Shown: in pieces, positions 51,912-61,114 of the stretch | Numbering within the stretch: position 1 is the stretch's first letter | Layout: each line of letters opens with the position of its first letter | Assembly (NCBI GenBank): GCA_021792955.1 | Contig: JAJYTP010000005.1 | Coordinates: forward strand, 1-61,346 | Length of the DNA: 61,346 nucleotides | Source: an archaeon | Lineage (GTDB): Archaea; Thermoproteota; Nitrososphaeria; Conexivisphaerales; UBA164 | Direction: 5' to 3' | The notes under the pieces: model-generated | The model's input: only the letters and a program-made list of their open reading frames with translations | Told to the model about the DNA's origin: nothing | Databases searched by the model: none | Program-made: the position numbers and the translations under genes

Positions 51912-52174
51912 AATTCGATGCAGATGAGATATCCAATATGTCCCTTATAACGCTCAATAGATCCGAAAAGAAGGAAATAGTGAAGAGATTAAATGCCTTG
52001 AAGTCATATCTAGATGCCATCAATTCAGTCGAGACACCATCTTCTCCGATCATACTTGCACCAGAAGGTATCAATGAAAGGGCAGACGAGCCTATTGCAT
52101 TCGATAGCGATAAGATATTGGCATCCTTTCACACCATCAAGAATAGGTACATCAAGGCGCCGAGGACACTTTGA
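51908..52174 (+). CDS. gatC: Aspartyl/glutamyl-tRNA amidotransferase subunit C
   Basis: Small stabilising subunit that wraps between GatA and GatB, 88 residues, opening MKFDADEISNMSLITLNRSE. The TTG start overlaps the aspS stop (TTGA) and is preceded by a clear ribosome site, AAGGAGGTTGA, about seven bases upstream. Confidence 0.85.
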   Translation: MKFDADEISNMSLITLNRSEKKEIVKRLNALKSYLDAINSVETPSSPIILAPEGINERADEPIAFDSDKILASFHTIKNRYIKAPRTL

Positions 52175-53586
52175 GCTCTGGGATAATTTCAAAGGGAGCC
52201 CGCCAACTGGTGGATGAGCTGCAAGGGGGATCTCTTGAAGCGTCCAAGGTCTTCGAAACATATAGAAAAAGGATCAACGAATTAACTAAATTAAATGCCT
52301 TTATAACAAGCTTAGAATATAAGCCGAATGCCAGAAAGGAGGGGTCCCTATATGGCTTGCCACTCGCAATCAAGGATAATATATCTACAGAGGGTATAAG
52401 GACTACTTGCGCTTCGCTTATGCTGAAGGACTATATGCCGCCGTACGATGCCACAGCCGTTGCCAAGCTTAAGGCCGCGGGGGTTTCTATCCTAGGGAAG
52501 ACGAATATGGATGAATTCGGCATGGGGAGTTCAGGAGAGAACAGCGCATTTGGACCTACAAGAAATCCATGGGATATTGAAAGAGTGCCAGGAGGCTCGA
52601 GCAGTGGAAGCGCAGTGGCAGTCTCCGCTAGGCTGAGCCCTGCTGCCCTTGGCACAGATACTGGAGGATCGATCAGGGCGCCAGCGAGTTTCACTGGAAC
52701 GGTTGGTTTCAAGCCTTCCTACGGGTACGTGAGCAGATACGGGCTCATCGCCTACGCAAACAGCCTTGAACAGATCGGAGTGATAGCAAGGACCGTTGAT
52801 GACGCGGCTTTGATATTTGGAGTTATACGGGGTAAAGATAGGTTTGATTCAACTTCAACGGATGCAAAACCGGTTAGCAGTAATACGGGCAGACTGTTCA
52901 GTGGAGGCCATTTCAAGGGAGCGTTGTTACCGCAGCTCAGCGATCTAGTTTCGAAGGATGTTCGTGAAGCTTTTGATTCTTCCGTGGCAAAGCTGGACTC
53001 GGAAGGCATAGAATTCGCTGAAGAAAGGGTGGAAGAGCTGGAACTTGCACTTAAATCGTATTACGTTGTCGCATGCTGTGAGGCAACTACTAACCTTGCA
53101 AGATACGATGGCGTAAGATATGGGCCAGTTGCGGATCCTTCTAGGGATTGGAAATCGGCAATAAGTGAAAGCAGGACAATGTTCGGTAAGGAGGTGAAAG
53201 CGAGAATAATGTTAGGCTCGTATATGCTTTCCTCCGGCTATTATGAGGAGTACTATCTAAAGGCACTTTATATAAGGAGGAACCTGAAACTTAGACTTTT
53301 AAAACTATCAGAGTCTTATGATTTTATCTACACGCCGACCATGCCGGTCCTGCCCTGGAAAATCGGTGAAATGATCGACGACCCGCTTCAGGTTTACCTA
53401 TCTGATGCGCTTACTGTCATCGCAAATTTAACCGGTGCGCCGGCCATATCCATTCCCATCGCGTTGAAGAAAGGATTGCCGGTGGGGGGCCAGCTTCAGG
53501 GCCGATATGGTCTGGATGATAGGCTGCTCGAACTGGCGGCAACTATATCCGGCCTGTTAAAATTTAGAGGTGAGCCCTCGATTTGA
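52171..53586 (+). CDS. gatA: Aspartyl/glutamyl-tRNA amidotransferase subunit A
   Basis: Amidase subunit that releases ammonia from glutamine or asparagine. The Ser-cisSer-Lys triad lies in LPLAIKDNIS (Lys), PGGSSSGSAVAV (cis-Ser) and GTDTGGSIRAPA (nucleophilic Ser). The 471 residues are complete. TTG start overlapping the gatC stop (TTGA). Confidence 0.95.
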   Translation: MSSGIISKGARQLVDELQGGSLEASKVFETYRKRINELTKLNAFITSLEYKPNARKEGSLYGLPLAIKDNISTEGIRTTCASLMLKDYMPPYDATAVAKLKAAGVSILGKTNMDEFGMGSSGENSAFGPTRNPWDIERVPGGSSSGSAVAVSARLSPAALGTDTGGSIRAPASFTGTVGFKPSYGYVSRYGLIAYANSLEQIGVIARTVDDAALIFGVIRGKDRFDSTSTDAKPVSSNTGRLFSGGHFKGALLPQLSDLVSKDVREAFDSSVAKLDSEGIEFAEERVEELELALKSYYVVACCEATTNLARYDGVRYGPVADPSRDWKSAISESRTMFGKEVKARIMLGSYMLSSGYYEEYYLKALYIRRNLKLRLLKLSESYDFIYTPTMPVLPWKIGEMIDDPLQVYLSDALTVIANLTGAPAISIPIALKKGLPVGGQLQGRYGLDDRLLELAATISGLLKFRGEPSI

Positions 53587-54971
53587 GTGATTATATGATT
53601 GGGCTAGAGGTTCATGTTCAGATGGTCAGTCTGAAGAGCAAGCTATTCTGCGCCTGTCCCACGGATTACAGAGGTAAGCCCCCAAACACCAACATATGTC
53701 CTATTTGTACCGGCCTACCTGGAGCCCTTCCAGTGCTTAATATAAAGGCCGTCGAAGAAGGGCTTAAGATAGCCTTAGCCTTGCACGCAGAGCCCAGCAC
53801 GGCTTCATATTTCTTCAGGAAAAGCTATTTCTACCCTGACCTCCCTAAAAACTTCCAGATAACTCAGTACGATAAGGCTGGAGGCGTTCCGCTAGCTCAT
53901 GATGGGCACTACACTCTCAAGAATGGAAAGACGATAAGGATCGAAAGGATCCATATGGAAGAGGACCCAGGACGAATTTACTATGAAGGCGGACGAGGCG
54001 AGTCACGGTTTTCACTGGTAGATTACAACAGATCAGGAATAGCCCTAGTTGAAATAGTAACCTCTCCCGATTTTACAGAGCCTGAAGAAGCCAGGGAGTT
54101 TCTCGAACTCTTGCAGAAGAATCTTGATGAAATAGGCATCAACGTTAGCGAATATGAAGGTTCAGTAAGATGCGACGCCAATATTTCGTATGCTGGCGGT
54201 GAAAGGGTTGAAGTTAAGAACATAAGCGGGGCAACAGAAGTTGAAAAGGCGCTTAGGTACGAGTCCGTAAGGCAACGGAACATGGCGACAAGGGGGGTCA
54301 AGGTAAGGAGGGAAACCAGGAGCTGGGATGAGAGAAGGAGAATAACGATTTCCTCAAGGTCCAAGGAAGTAGAAGCTGAATATAGATATATGCCCGAGGA
54401 GGATCTCCCACCAGTGAGCCTGAATCAAACTATAATAAAAAATATAGCCTTGAATATGCGCGGCTCATTTGAAGACAGATACAGGGTATGTAGTAAATAC
54501 GGCGTTGGTGAAGAGGCGGCAAAAAGGCTGGCCGGCGATCCCGCCTTATACACGTTATTTATGTCCATAACAGGGGCCAATGAGATGGACGCTAGCAGAG
54601 TGGGTAATGTATTGGCTAACGAATTCGCATTTGTCGTCAAAAAACATAACAATCCTTCTCTGTCGGGGGATACAAGTAGCCTGGAAAATATTATTCGCGC
54701 CTATATAAGGAACGGTGATAGAAGCAGGTTCATCAGTGCTGCTCACTCTTGGGTAAGCGGAATTCCGGTAAGGGCCGAAGAATACAAACCGAAAGTCGAT
54801 ATCGACACATTGATCGACGAAACGCTTGAAAAGGAAATGAAGAATATAGGTAACCTAGAGGGGAAGAGGCGTCTTGATTATCTGATGGGTCAAATACTTA
54901 AGGTATCCAGCCAACTTAACCGAAAAGAACTATATATCAAGTTGCAAAAAAAGCTCGAGGGCCTTGGATGA
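53583..54971 (+). CDS. gatB: Aspartyl/glutamyl-tRNA amidotransferase subunit B
   Basis: Activates Asp-tRNA (or Glu-tRNA) and transfers the amide. GLEVHVQMVSLKSKLFCACP at the start, the second zinc Cys pair in NICPICTGLPGALPVLN, and YFYPDLPKNFQITQY are diagnostic. The C-terminal tRNA-binding tail domain is present (462 residues). TTG start overlapping gatA (TTGA). With no GatD/GatE here, GatCAB may serve Asn, Gln or both. Confidence 0.96.
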   Translation: MSDYMIGLEVHVQMVSLKSKLFCACPTDYRGKPPNTNICPICTGLPGALPVLNIKAVEEGLKIALALHAEPSTASYFFRKSYFYPDLPKNFQITQYDKAGGVPLAHDGHYTLKNGKTIRIERIHMEEDPGRIYYEGGRGESRFSLVDYNRSGIALVEIVTSPDFTEPEEAREFLELLQKNLDEIGINVSEYEGSVRCDANISYAGGERVEVKNISGATEVEKALRYESVRQRNMATRGVKVRRETRSWDERRRITISSRSKEVEAEYRYMPEEDLPPVSLNQTIIKNIALNMRGSFEDRYRVCSKYGVGEEAAKRLAGDPALYTLFMSITGANEMDASRVGNVLANEFAFVVKKHNNPSLSGDTSSLENIIRAYIRNGDRSRFISAAHSWVSGIPVRAEEYKPKVDIDTLIDETLEKEMKNIGNLEGKRRLDYLMGQILKVSSQLNRKELYIKLQKKLEGLG

Positions 54972-55056
54972 TGAGATCTTTGAGGATGCCATGTATTTGT
55001 CCACCCGCGAAACCGATAAATAACCCCGCTTTAATGTTCATAAAGTGGTGGTAAAA

Positions 55057-55530
55057 ATGGACGTTCTTTGGGCACCATGGAGGATGCAATTTGTGGACAA
55101 GGAAAATAAGGGTATTTGCATCTTTTGCAATATGAAGGATCAGAGCGATGACAGGGGGAATTTGCTCATTAAAAGGGGGAAGGTCTCCATGCTGATGATG
55201 AACAGATACCCCTACAACAATGGGCACGTGATGGTAGCACCTTATAGGCATATAAATGACTTTGGCGAGTTAACTGCAAGTGAAATAAACGAAATATTTC
55301 AGATGCTGAAACTTGCAAAGTGTGCCCTTGATAAAGTTATGCATCCACATGGGTATAACATGGGTTTAAACGAAGGAGAAGTTGCAGGTGCTGGGTTTGA
55401 ACATCTACATTTCCACCTTGTACCACGCTGGACCGGTGATACAAATTTTATGCCGGTTACTGCAAGCACAAAGGTTATGCCGGAACTGCTTCTGAACACG
55501 TACGACAAGATATTCGAAGCCCTTCAATGA
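55057..55530 (+). CDS. HIT-family nucleotide hydrolase/transferase
   Basis: Histidine-triad protein acting on dinucleotide polyphosphates or nucleoside phosphoramidates. The triad is HLHFHLVPRW. The start LWAPWRMQFV and CIFCNM pair resemble Ap4A phosphorylase-like HIT proteins, with a likely zinc site. I start at ATG 55057 (MDVLWAPWRM); two in-frame GTGs at 55045 and 55048 add three or four residues. Confidence 0.92.
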   Translation: MDVLWAPWRMQFVDKENKGICIFCNMKDQSDDRGNLLIKRGKVSMLMMNRYPYNNGHVMVAPYRHINDFGELTASEINEIFQMLKLAKCALDKVMHPHGYNMGLNEGEVAGAGFEHLHFHLVPRWTGDTNFMPVTASTKVMPELLLNTYDKIFEALQ

Positions 55531-55593
55531 TGACAGGGAGAATTAATAATAACGTGCGTAAAATATAAAAGATGGCTATACTCATCGGCCTTA

Positions 55594-57363
55594 ATGTGGG
55601 TCAAAGGATATGAACCGGCTGTTATAGGGGAATTGATCGACACCGCCATGGGAAGGAGAAAGGCGTCCCTCGTAATTAAAAATGCAAAGCTGGTGAATGT
55701 GTTAACATCTGAAATAGAAAAGGGGATAGACGTAGCCTTTCAGGGTAATAGGATAGCTCTTGTAGGAAATGCTAATGATTCCATTGGAGATAATACGAGG
55801 GTAATAGAGGCCGATGGCCTCTACCTTTCACCCGGTTTCATCGATGGGCATATGCACATTGAATCCACCATGCTGACACCAGGCCAGTTCGCTAGGGCCG
55901 TACTGCCTATCGGTACCACTACCATCTTTGCTGATCCTCATGAAATAGAAAACGTAAGCGGTTTAACAGGTCTCCGCTATTTTCTCAAAGCCGCAAGCGT
56001 TTTGCCCATGAGGATTTATATGCTCGAAGCATCCTGTGTTCCGGCAAATCCGCCATTTGAAACAAATGGGGCGACTATTGGTGAAAAAGAGATCAGGAGC
56101 ACGATAGGACTTGATGGAGTAGCAGGCCTCGGCGAGGTGATGAACTATGAAGGGGTCATAAACTTGGACGGAAGGATGTTGGGTGAGATCACACAAACGC
56201 TGATAGGTGGGAAAGTTGTAGAAGGGCACGCCCCCCAGATAAGTGGGAAAGACCTTTCAGCTTATATTGCGGCTGGCGTCAGTACGGACCATGAGTGCTC
56301 CACCAAGGAAGAGGCTATGGAAAAGGTAAGGAGGGGCATGATGGTGTATGTCCGAGAGGGCTCATCCGAACTTAACCTGAAGGAAGTGATAAAGGCGATC
56401 ACCGAAGGAGGAATGGACAGCCGTAACTTTGCCCTATGTACTGATGACCGCGACCCTCCGTCCCTTATCGAACAGGGGCATATAAATTACGTAATAAAGA
56501 GAGCTATTGAGGAGGGACTGAACCCGATAACTGCTATCCAATTGGCCACCATCAATCCCGCAACTCATTATGGTGTTTCAAACCTGCTAGGGGCTATAGC
56601 TCCGTTCAGAATGGCTGACGCTGTGCTCTTTGAAGAAATAGCAGACCCGAGGCCCAAATATGTAATTGCTAATGGGATGATTGTAGCTGAGAATGAGGAG
56701 CTGACCGTGCAGATCAGACAGATAAGCCCGCCTCCTGGAGTTATAAATCCGGTTCATCTGAATCCCTTAGCCCGATCCGACTTCGAAGTGGCGATTAAGG
56801 GGGACTCGGCCAAAGCCAGGGTAATCGAGCTGATTAAGGACAGCATCATTACCCGTGGCATTATGGAAACCATCAATGGAGTTGGTGGGAAGGCTGTACT
56901 ACCGAAGGAAATTTCCAAGTTGGCGGTCTTTGAGCGACATGGAAAGGGGAACAATAGGGCGCTCGGCTTTGTCAAAGGATTCGGCCTAAAAGGAGGAGCC
57001 GTCGCATCAACCGTGGCCCATGATTCCCACAACCTGATGGTCCTTGGTAATGATGATGGAGATATGGCAGAGGCCGCAAATAACGTCATAAAGATGAACG
57101 GTGGAATTGCAATAGTCTATAAGGGGCGAGCGCTGGCTTCCTTGGAATTACCTATAGGCGGACTTATGTCTGATGAGAAGCTTGAGGTAGTGAATAGGAA
57201 GCTGGCTAAGGTTAACGAAGCCTGGAAACAACTCGGTTGCAATATTCCCACTCCGTCGATAACTATGTCCTTTCTGGCCTTGTCGGTCCTCCCAGCACTA
57301 AGGATAACCGATATGGGGTTGCTTGATACGGAAAAATTCAAATTTGTCCCATTAATTGAATAA
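55594..57363 (+). CDS. ade: Adenine deaminase
   Basis: Converts adenine to hypoxanthine and ammonia in purine salvage. Amidohydrolase core with FIDGHMHIESTM, ADPHEIENVSG, GEVMNYEGV, GHAP and CTDDRDPP, followed by the C-terminal domain typical of bacterial/archaeal adenine deaminases (HDSHNLMVLG). The 589 residues are full length. A TATA-like box near 55566 gives a leaderless ATG. A nucleoside phosphorylase gene converges on it. Confidence 0.95.
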   Translation: MWVKGYEPAVIGELIDTAMGRRKASLVIKNAKLVNVLTSEIEKGIDVAFQGNRIALVGNANDSIGDNTRVIEADGLYLSPGFIDGHMHIESTMLTPGQFARAVLPIGTTTIFADPHEIENVSGLTGLRYFLKAASVLPMRIYMLEASCVPANPPFETNGATIGEKEIRSTIGLDGVAGLGEVMNYEGVINLDGRMLGEITQTLIGGKVVEGHAPQISGKDLSAYIAAGVSTDHECSTKEEAMEKVRRGMMVYVREGSSELNLKEVIKAITEGGMDSRNFALCTDDRDPPSLIEQGHINYVIKRAIEEGLNPITAIQLATINPATHYGVSNLLGAIAPFRMADAVLFEEIADPRPKYVIANGMIVAENEELTVQIRQISPPPGVINPVHLNPLARSDFEVAIKGDSAKARVIELIKDSIITRGIMETINGVGGKAVLPKEISKLAVFERHGKGNNRALGFVKGFGLKGGAVASTVAHDSHNLMVLGNDDGDMAEAANNVIKMNGGIAIVYKGRALASLELPIGGLMSDEKLEVVNRKLAKVNEAWKQLGCNIPTPSITMSFLALSVLPALRITDMGLLDTEKFKFVPLIE

Positions 57364-57389
57364 GCGTTCAATCAATGGAGGATACGGCG

Positions 57390-58322
57390 CTAAAGGCTTC
57401 GTCTATAGAGGACCCTTATTGCGCCGGAGAGATCAAATCGGATCTCCGAGTTCCCATCTATGGCGAGGGCATCGAGTTGCATCTTTTTTGTCAGCGATTC
57501 AAGGGCAAGGGTAACGAGTTTCATTTCCGATTCTTCATCGACCTTAAATTGTATATCACCTGTCTCTAAATAGTATGGCGATACTATCAGCAGGGTGCTG
57601 GCAAAGGAAAGCCTCACCCCTGAACCTTGTATTGTTCTATTATAGAAATCTGTCAAGAGCGCCATCGGGCTCGATTCCATAGAAGCAGATATGGCCCCCA
57701 TCCTATCGTAAGCCCTGTGGCGCTCCTTAATATCTGCTGAAATTGATGATCTGGTTTCAGGGCTTTCCTCCGCGTAGAGCGTATCCTTGCATATGCCCGT
57801 GCCAAACCATATGCGTTCATCCAGCCCAAGATCGTGCGCTGTTTCAGCGATCATTAGGGTGGTTATAAGATCTGTTTTGGCGGGCCATTCTAAAGGTGCT
57901 ATCTTGGAACTGGTGCCATCCGAACGCACGACGCCGAGCTCCACCGCTATATCATTTACCGAAACCTTGGGGCTCCAGCTTGCTGCAGTTCCAGCCCTGA
58001 TAATTGTGGGCCGCCTAAAACGGGCGGTGTCAACATTTGATATTACTTCTGTATATGAAATCTCGGCCGAGCTTGGACCCATTCCACTGCAGAAAAGGGT
58101 TACGGGCGTCCCCTTGTACACACCATTGTACACTATTAGCCCCCTGTTGCTGCTGACCAGCTTGGCTTCCTCGATCAGTTCCTTTGCTGCGTCTATTCTC
58201 TCAGGGCTACCAGCAGTCAAGATATAGCCATTTAGTTCACCCTTCTTCGCCTTTACATGATATGATCTCCCACTTGTATCTCTGAATACATCAGGGAAAA
58301 GTCCGGATCTTGCCATTCCCAA
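57390..58322 (-). CDS. Nucleoside phosphorylase (PNP/UDP family)
   Basis: Splits nucleosides with phosphate into base and ribose 1-phosphate. The N-terminal YILTAGSPERIDAAKEL, phosphate-site CSGMGPSSAEI, and RAGTAASWSPKV are family marks; SMESSPMALL holds the Glu that contacts ribose. The 310 residues are slightly longer than typical. Uridine phosphorylase-like features are evident, but purine use is possible given the adenine deaminase next door. Confidence 0.88.
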   Translation of the reverse strand: MGMARSGLFPDVFRDTSGRSYHVKAKKGELNGYILTAGSPERIDAAKELIEEAKLVSSNRGLIVYNGVYKGTPVTLFCSGMGPSSAEISYTEVISNVDTARFRRPTIIRAGTAASWSPKVSVNDIAVELGVVRSDGTSSKIAPLEWPAKTDLITTLMIAETAHDLGLDERIWFGTGICKDTLYAEESPETRSSISADIKERHRAYDRMGAISASMESSPMALLTDFYNRTIQGSGVRLSFASTLLIVSPYYLETGDIQFKVDEESEMKLVTLALESLTKKMQLDALAIDGNSEIRFDLSGAIRVLYRRSL

Positions 58323-58407
58323 TGTTATGCCCTTCCTATTAAAATATCTTTGTTATTTGAGGACGCATCAAAAGAGCTTTATCTATACCTAGAGTAACCA
58401 CCGTAAT

Positions 58408-59601
58408 ATGATTCGCTCCCGAGGCCCCTCGCCAGTGACCTATACTATTCTTGCAAGTAGGGCTGTATACAGCATGTTTTGGGTTATATTGGCGCCCATA
58501 TATACCATTATAGGAAGTTCCATAGGAATTCCATCTATTGATTATGGACTTATTTCGTGGGCGTTCATTTTGGGCGCAGGTATATTTCAGATTCCATCTG
58601 GGATCTTGACCGCACGAGTGAACGCCCAGTACGTTTACATGATGGGGCTGGCCATCCTGGCGTCTTCCATTTTTTTGACCGCTGGAGCTAATTCTCTTAT
58701 TGTACTGCTGTTATCAAGGGTAATAGGCGGGATAGGGGCGGCAATGTTCTTTTCATCGGCCGGTTATGTTCTAGAGGCCATAAACAGTAAGCATCTGGGG
58801 CTATATATGGGCTTCTATAACGCGGCCTTCAGCGCTGGAGCTGGTATCGGATTACTCTGGGCTGTCGTATACAGAATAATTTACTGGAGGGTGGCGCTTG
58901 TTCTTGCTGGATTTATAGGCATTGCGTTTGTAGCGCTCGATTACCTCAGCTGGGCGCGTAGGCCGGAGGTCGGTGTTGAAAGGGCCAATCTGAAAAACCT
59001 AAAGGGAACACTGCTGAACCACAGGGTGATATTATTAGCGGTCATGGTTTCTGGATTCTGGGGGGCCAATTATGCCGCAGAAACGCTGCTACCGTCCTAT
59101 TTTACCTTATCCAGGCATCTTAGCCCCCTTTTAGGTAGCTATCTAACTTCGATCATGCTGTTTTCTAGCCTCCCTGGAGGCTTTGCTAATGCGATATATG
59201 ATCGAATCAAAAGAGGAGAGCTGCTTCTCTTTGGGGCTGGAGGGCTTGTGGCCGTCAGCTTTCTACTGTTTGAAACGGGAGAAATGGGGACAGTGATAGG
59301 CCTGATAGTGATGGGGTTTTCCAGCACGATAGTGTTTTCATCATTCTACTCCCTATCATTGGACTACGCAGACAGGCAAAATGGTGCCATAGTGCTGGCG
59401 TTGATAAATACGGTGAACATGGCGATAGGTATGTGGATCTCGCCAGTCTTTTCGGTAATTGAAAATTATGCATTGCCCGCGCTTTGGCCAACTATGGCGG
59501 CCATAACTCTGGTGCCACTTCTCCCACTTCTTGTTATGAAGAAACCAAAAACCCATCACCAGTCGGACAGGAAAGGAGATCGTTTTGATCCTACGAGTTG
59601 A
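58408..59601 (+). CDS. Major facilitator superfamily transporter
   Basis: Twelve-helix carrier of 397 residues. The loop after helix 2 (GILTARVNAQYVYMMG) and helix 4-5 region (GGIGAAMFFSSAGYVLEAIN) fit the MFS layout. TATA-like TTTATCTATAC about 30 bases before the ATG. Substrate unknown; no operon partner. Confidence 0.85.
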   Translation: MIRSRGPSPVTYTILASRAVYSMFWVILAPIYTIIGSSIGIPSIDYGLISWAFILGAGIFQIPSGILTARVNAQYVYMMGLAILASSIFLTAGANSLIVLLLSRVIGGIGAAMFFSSAGYVLEAINSKHLGLYMGFYNAAFSAGAGIGLLWAVVYRIIYWRVALVLAGFIGIAFVALDYLSWARRPEVGVERANLKNLKGTLLNHRVILLAVMVSGFWGANYAAETLLPSYFTLSRHLSPLLGSYLTSIMLFSSLPGGFANAIYDRIKRGELLLFGAGGLVAVSFLLFETGEMGTVIGLIVMGFSSTIVFSSFYSLSLDYADRQNGAIVLALINTVNMAIGMWISPVFSVIENYALPALWPTMAAITLVPLLPLLVMKKPKTHHQSDRKGDRFDPTS

Positions 59602-59716
59602 CGAAGCCGGCTGGCTAAAAATATCAGTACAATAAATTATGGCTTAACGGCCCCATGAGCTTGGCGTTTTGCTGGTCGATTAATTATGATAGTAGGCTCC
59701 ATATATTTTAGCCACT

Positions 59717-60901
59717 TTAAACAATTAAGGCTATGCCGGTTATACCAGCAACTACAATCGATAACGACATGACCCAGAAAATAGCGGTCTCATATCTTTT
59801 CAATGGTTTTCCGTTCATGCACTCCCTGTTAGATGTCAATCTACCTAGGAAGAACAGCGATGGTATTATTATAATGGTATAAATGACCATTAGGGTAATC
59901 ATTAGTGATACGTAGTTGTTCACGAGGATCACCAACAGCAGGGCCGGGGCGCTCTCCAGGAGATATATTTTAATAAAGGAGTTTCTTGATCGGCGATTCA
60001 GGGCATCCATTATCCCCCAAGCGGACCCTAACGATACTACTACAAGGGCCAAAAAGCCGGCCGCTATAAAGCCTATTCCCATCACTATACTTGCGTAGCC
60101 TCCGAACGCCGAAAGAGCAGCCGATATCTGACTGGCTTCTATCAGGCCGTTTATCTCCTTTATATGCATACCATCTAATACTATGATCGACATAAGGGCC
60201 TCTGAAATCACGGCGCCTATGAGCGTTTCAAGTCTCTCCATCTTTAGGTCAGCGGCCTTTAGCTTCTTGCGAGAATCTGCGCCAGAATGAAAATAGAGCA
60301 TCCAGGGCATGATCACGGCTCCCGTGTTTGCAGCTATTAGATAATCGAAATTGGCATTGCCATATGGCTGGATAGGAGAAAGTCCTATAGTAATTATGGT
60401 CCTTATATCTAAATGGAATATCAGTGTAGATGCAGCTATGCTTACGACTAGAAGGAAGCTTATCGGAAGAAGTAAAAGTTCGGCCTTTCTATACCGTCTG
60501 CCCAACACTATTGCCGTATGGACAATGAACACTGCCGCAAGCCCAAGGATTATCGGCAAGCCTAACAGGTAAAGCCCAATAGCTATCCCTGCATATTCGG
60601 CTACATATTCTAGGAAATCGGAAATAGCCATTGGTAGAGCGGCCACAATAGCGATCCATTTACCATAGAACCTATAGATGGCTTCACCGAGGCCCCACCC
60701 TCCAACGGTGCCCAATCTTCCCGCTGCGTCCTGAATGAAAAACAGCGGAAGTATAAGGATCATTTCTACGAAGACCATTCTGTATCCCCAAGAAGCCCCG
60801 GATTGAAGGGCCGTAATGATAGATGCGATGTCTATGTCAGCTATCATGACAAGCCAAGCTGGGCCGAAGACCTGAGTCCATTTCTGTAATCTCTCGTTCA
60901 A
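59717..60901 (-). CDS. NRAMP-family transporter with altered metal-binding motifs
   Basis: Membrane transporter of 394 residues with about 11 helices in the NRAMP order. Helix 1 has GPAWLVMIADIDIAS, where classical NRAMPs have the DPGN motif (only D24 kept), and helix 6 has GAVIMPWMLYFHS, where they have MPH (W200 replaces His, M198 kept). These ligands select Mn2+ and Fe2+, so this protein probably carries a different ion or has a changed mechanism. Related divergent clades transport Mg2+ or Al3+ in other organisms. Confidence 0.85.
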   Translation of the reverse strand: MNERLQKWTQVFGPAWLVMIADIDIASIITALQSGASWGYRMVFVEMILILPLFFIQDAAGRLGTVGGWGLGEAIYRFYGKWIAIVAALPMAISDFLEYVAEYAGIAIGLYLLGLPIILGLAAVFIVHTAIVLGRRYRKAELLLLPISFLLVVSIAASTLIFHLDIRTIITIGLSPIQPYGNANFDYLIAANTGAVIMPWMLYFHSGADSRKKLKAADLKMERLETLIGAVISEALMSIIVLDGMHIKEINGLIEASQISAALSAFGGYASIVMGIGFIAAGFLALVVVSLGSAWGIMDALNRRSRNSFIKIYLLESAPALLLVILVNNYVSLMITLMVIYTIIIIPSLFFLGRLTSNRECMNGKPLKRYETAIFWVMSLSIVVAGITGIALIV

Positions 60902-61114
60902 TCCCGAAGTTTCCCTAAATGGTCAGGTTATAAATATTTGGCTATAAAAGTGGCCGCTTCTTATTACGATCTGCCGTCAGGTGGCATAAATCATCCTTTT
61001 ATGGCTGCCATGATCCTTTGGTGTTTAAGGCCTATGAATATTCTGCTTGCCAAATGGGTGTTCAAAGATTCAATTCTATAGGAATATATACCATGATAAC
61101 GTACGATTTGTGCC

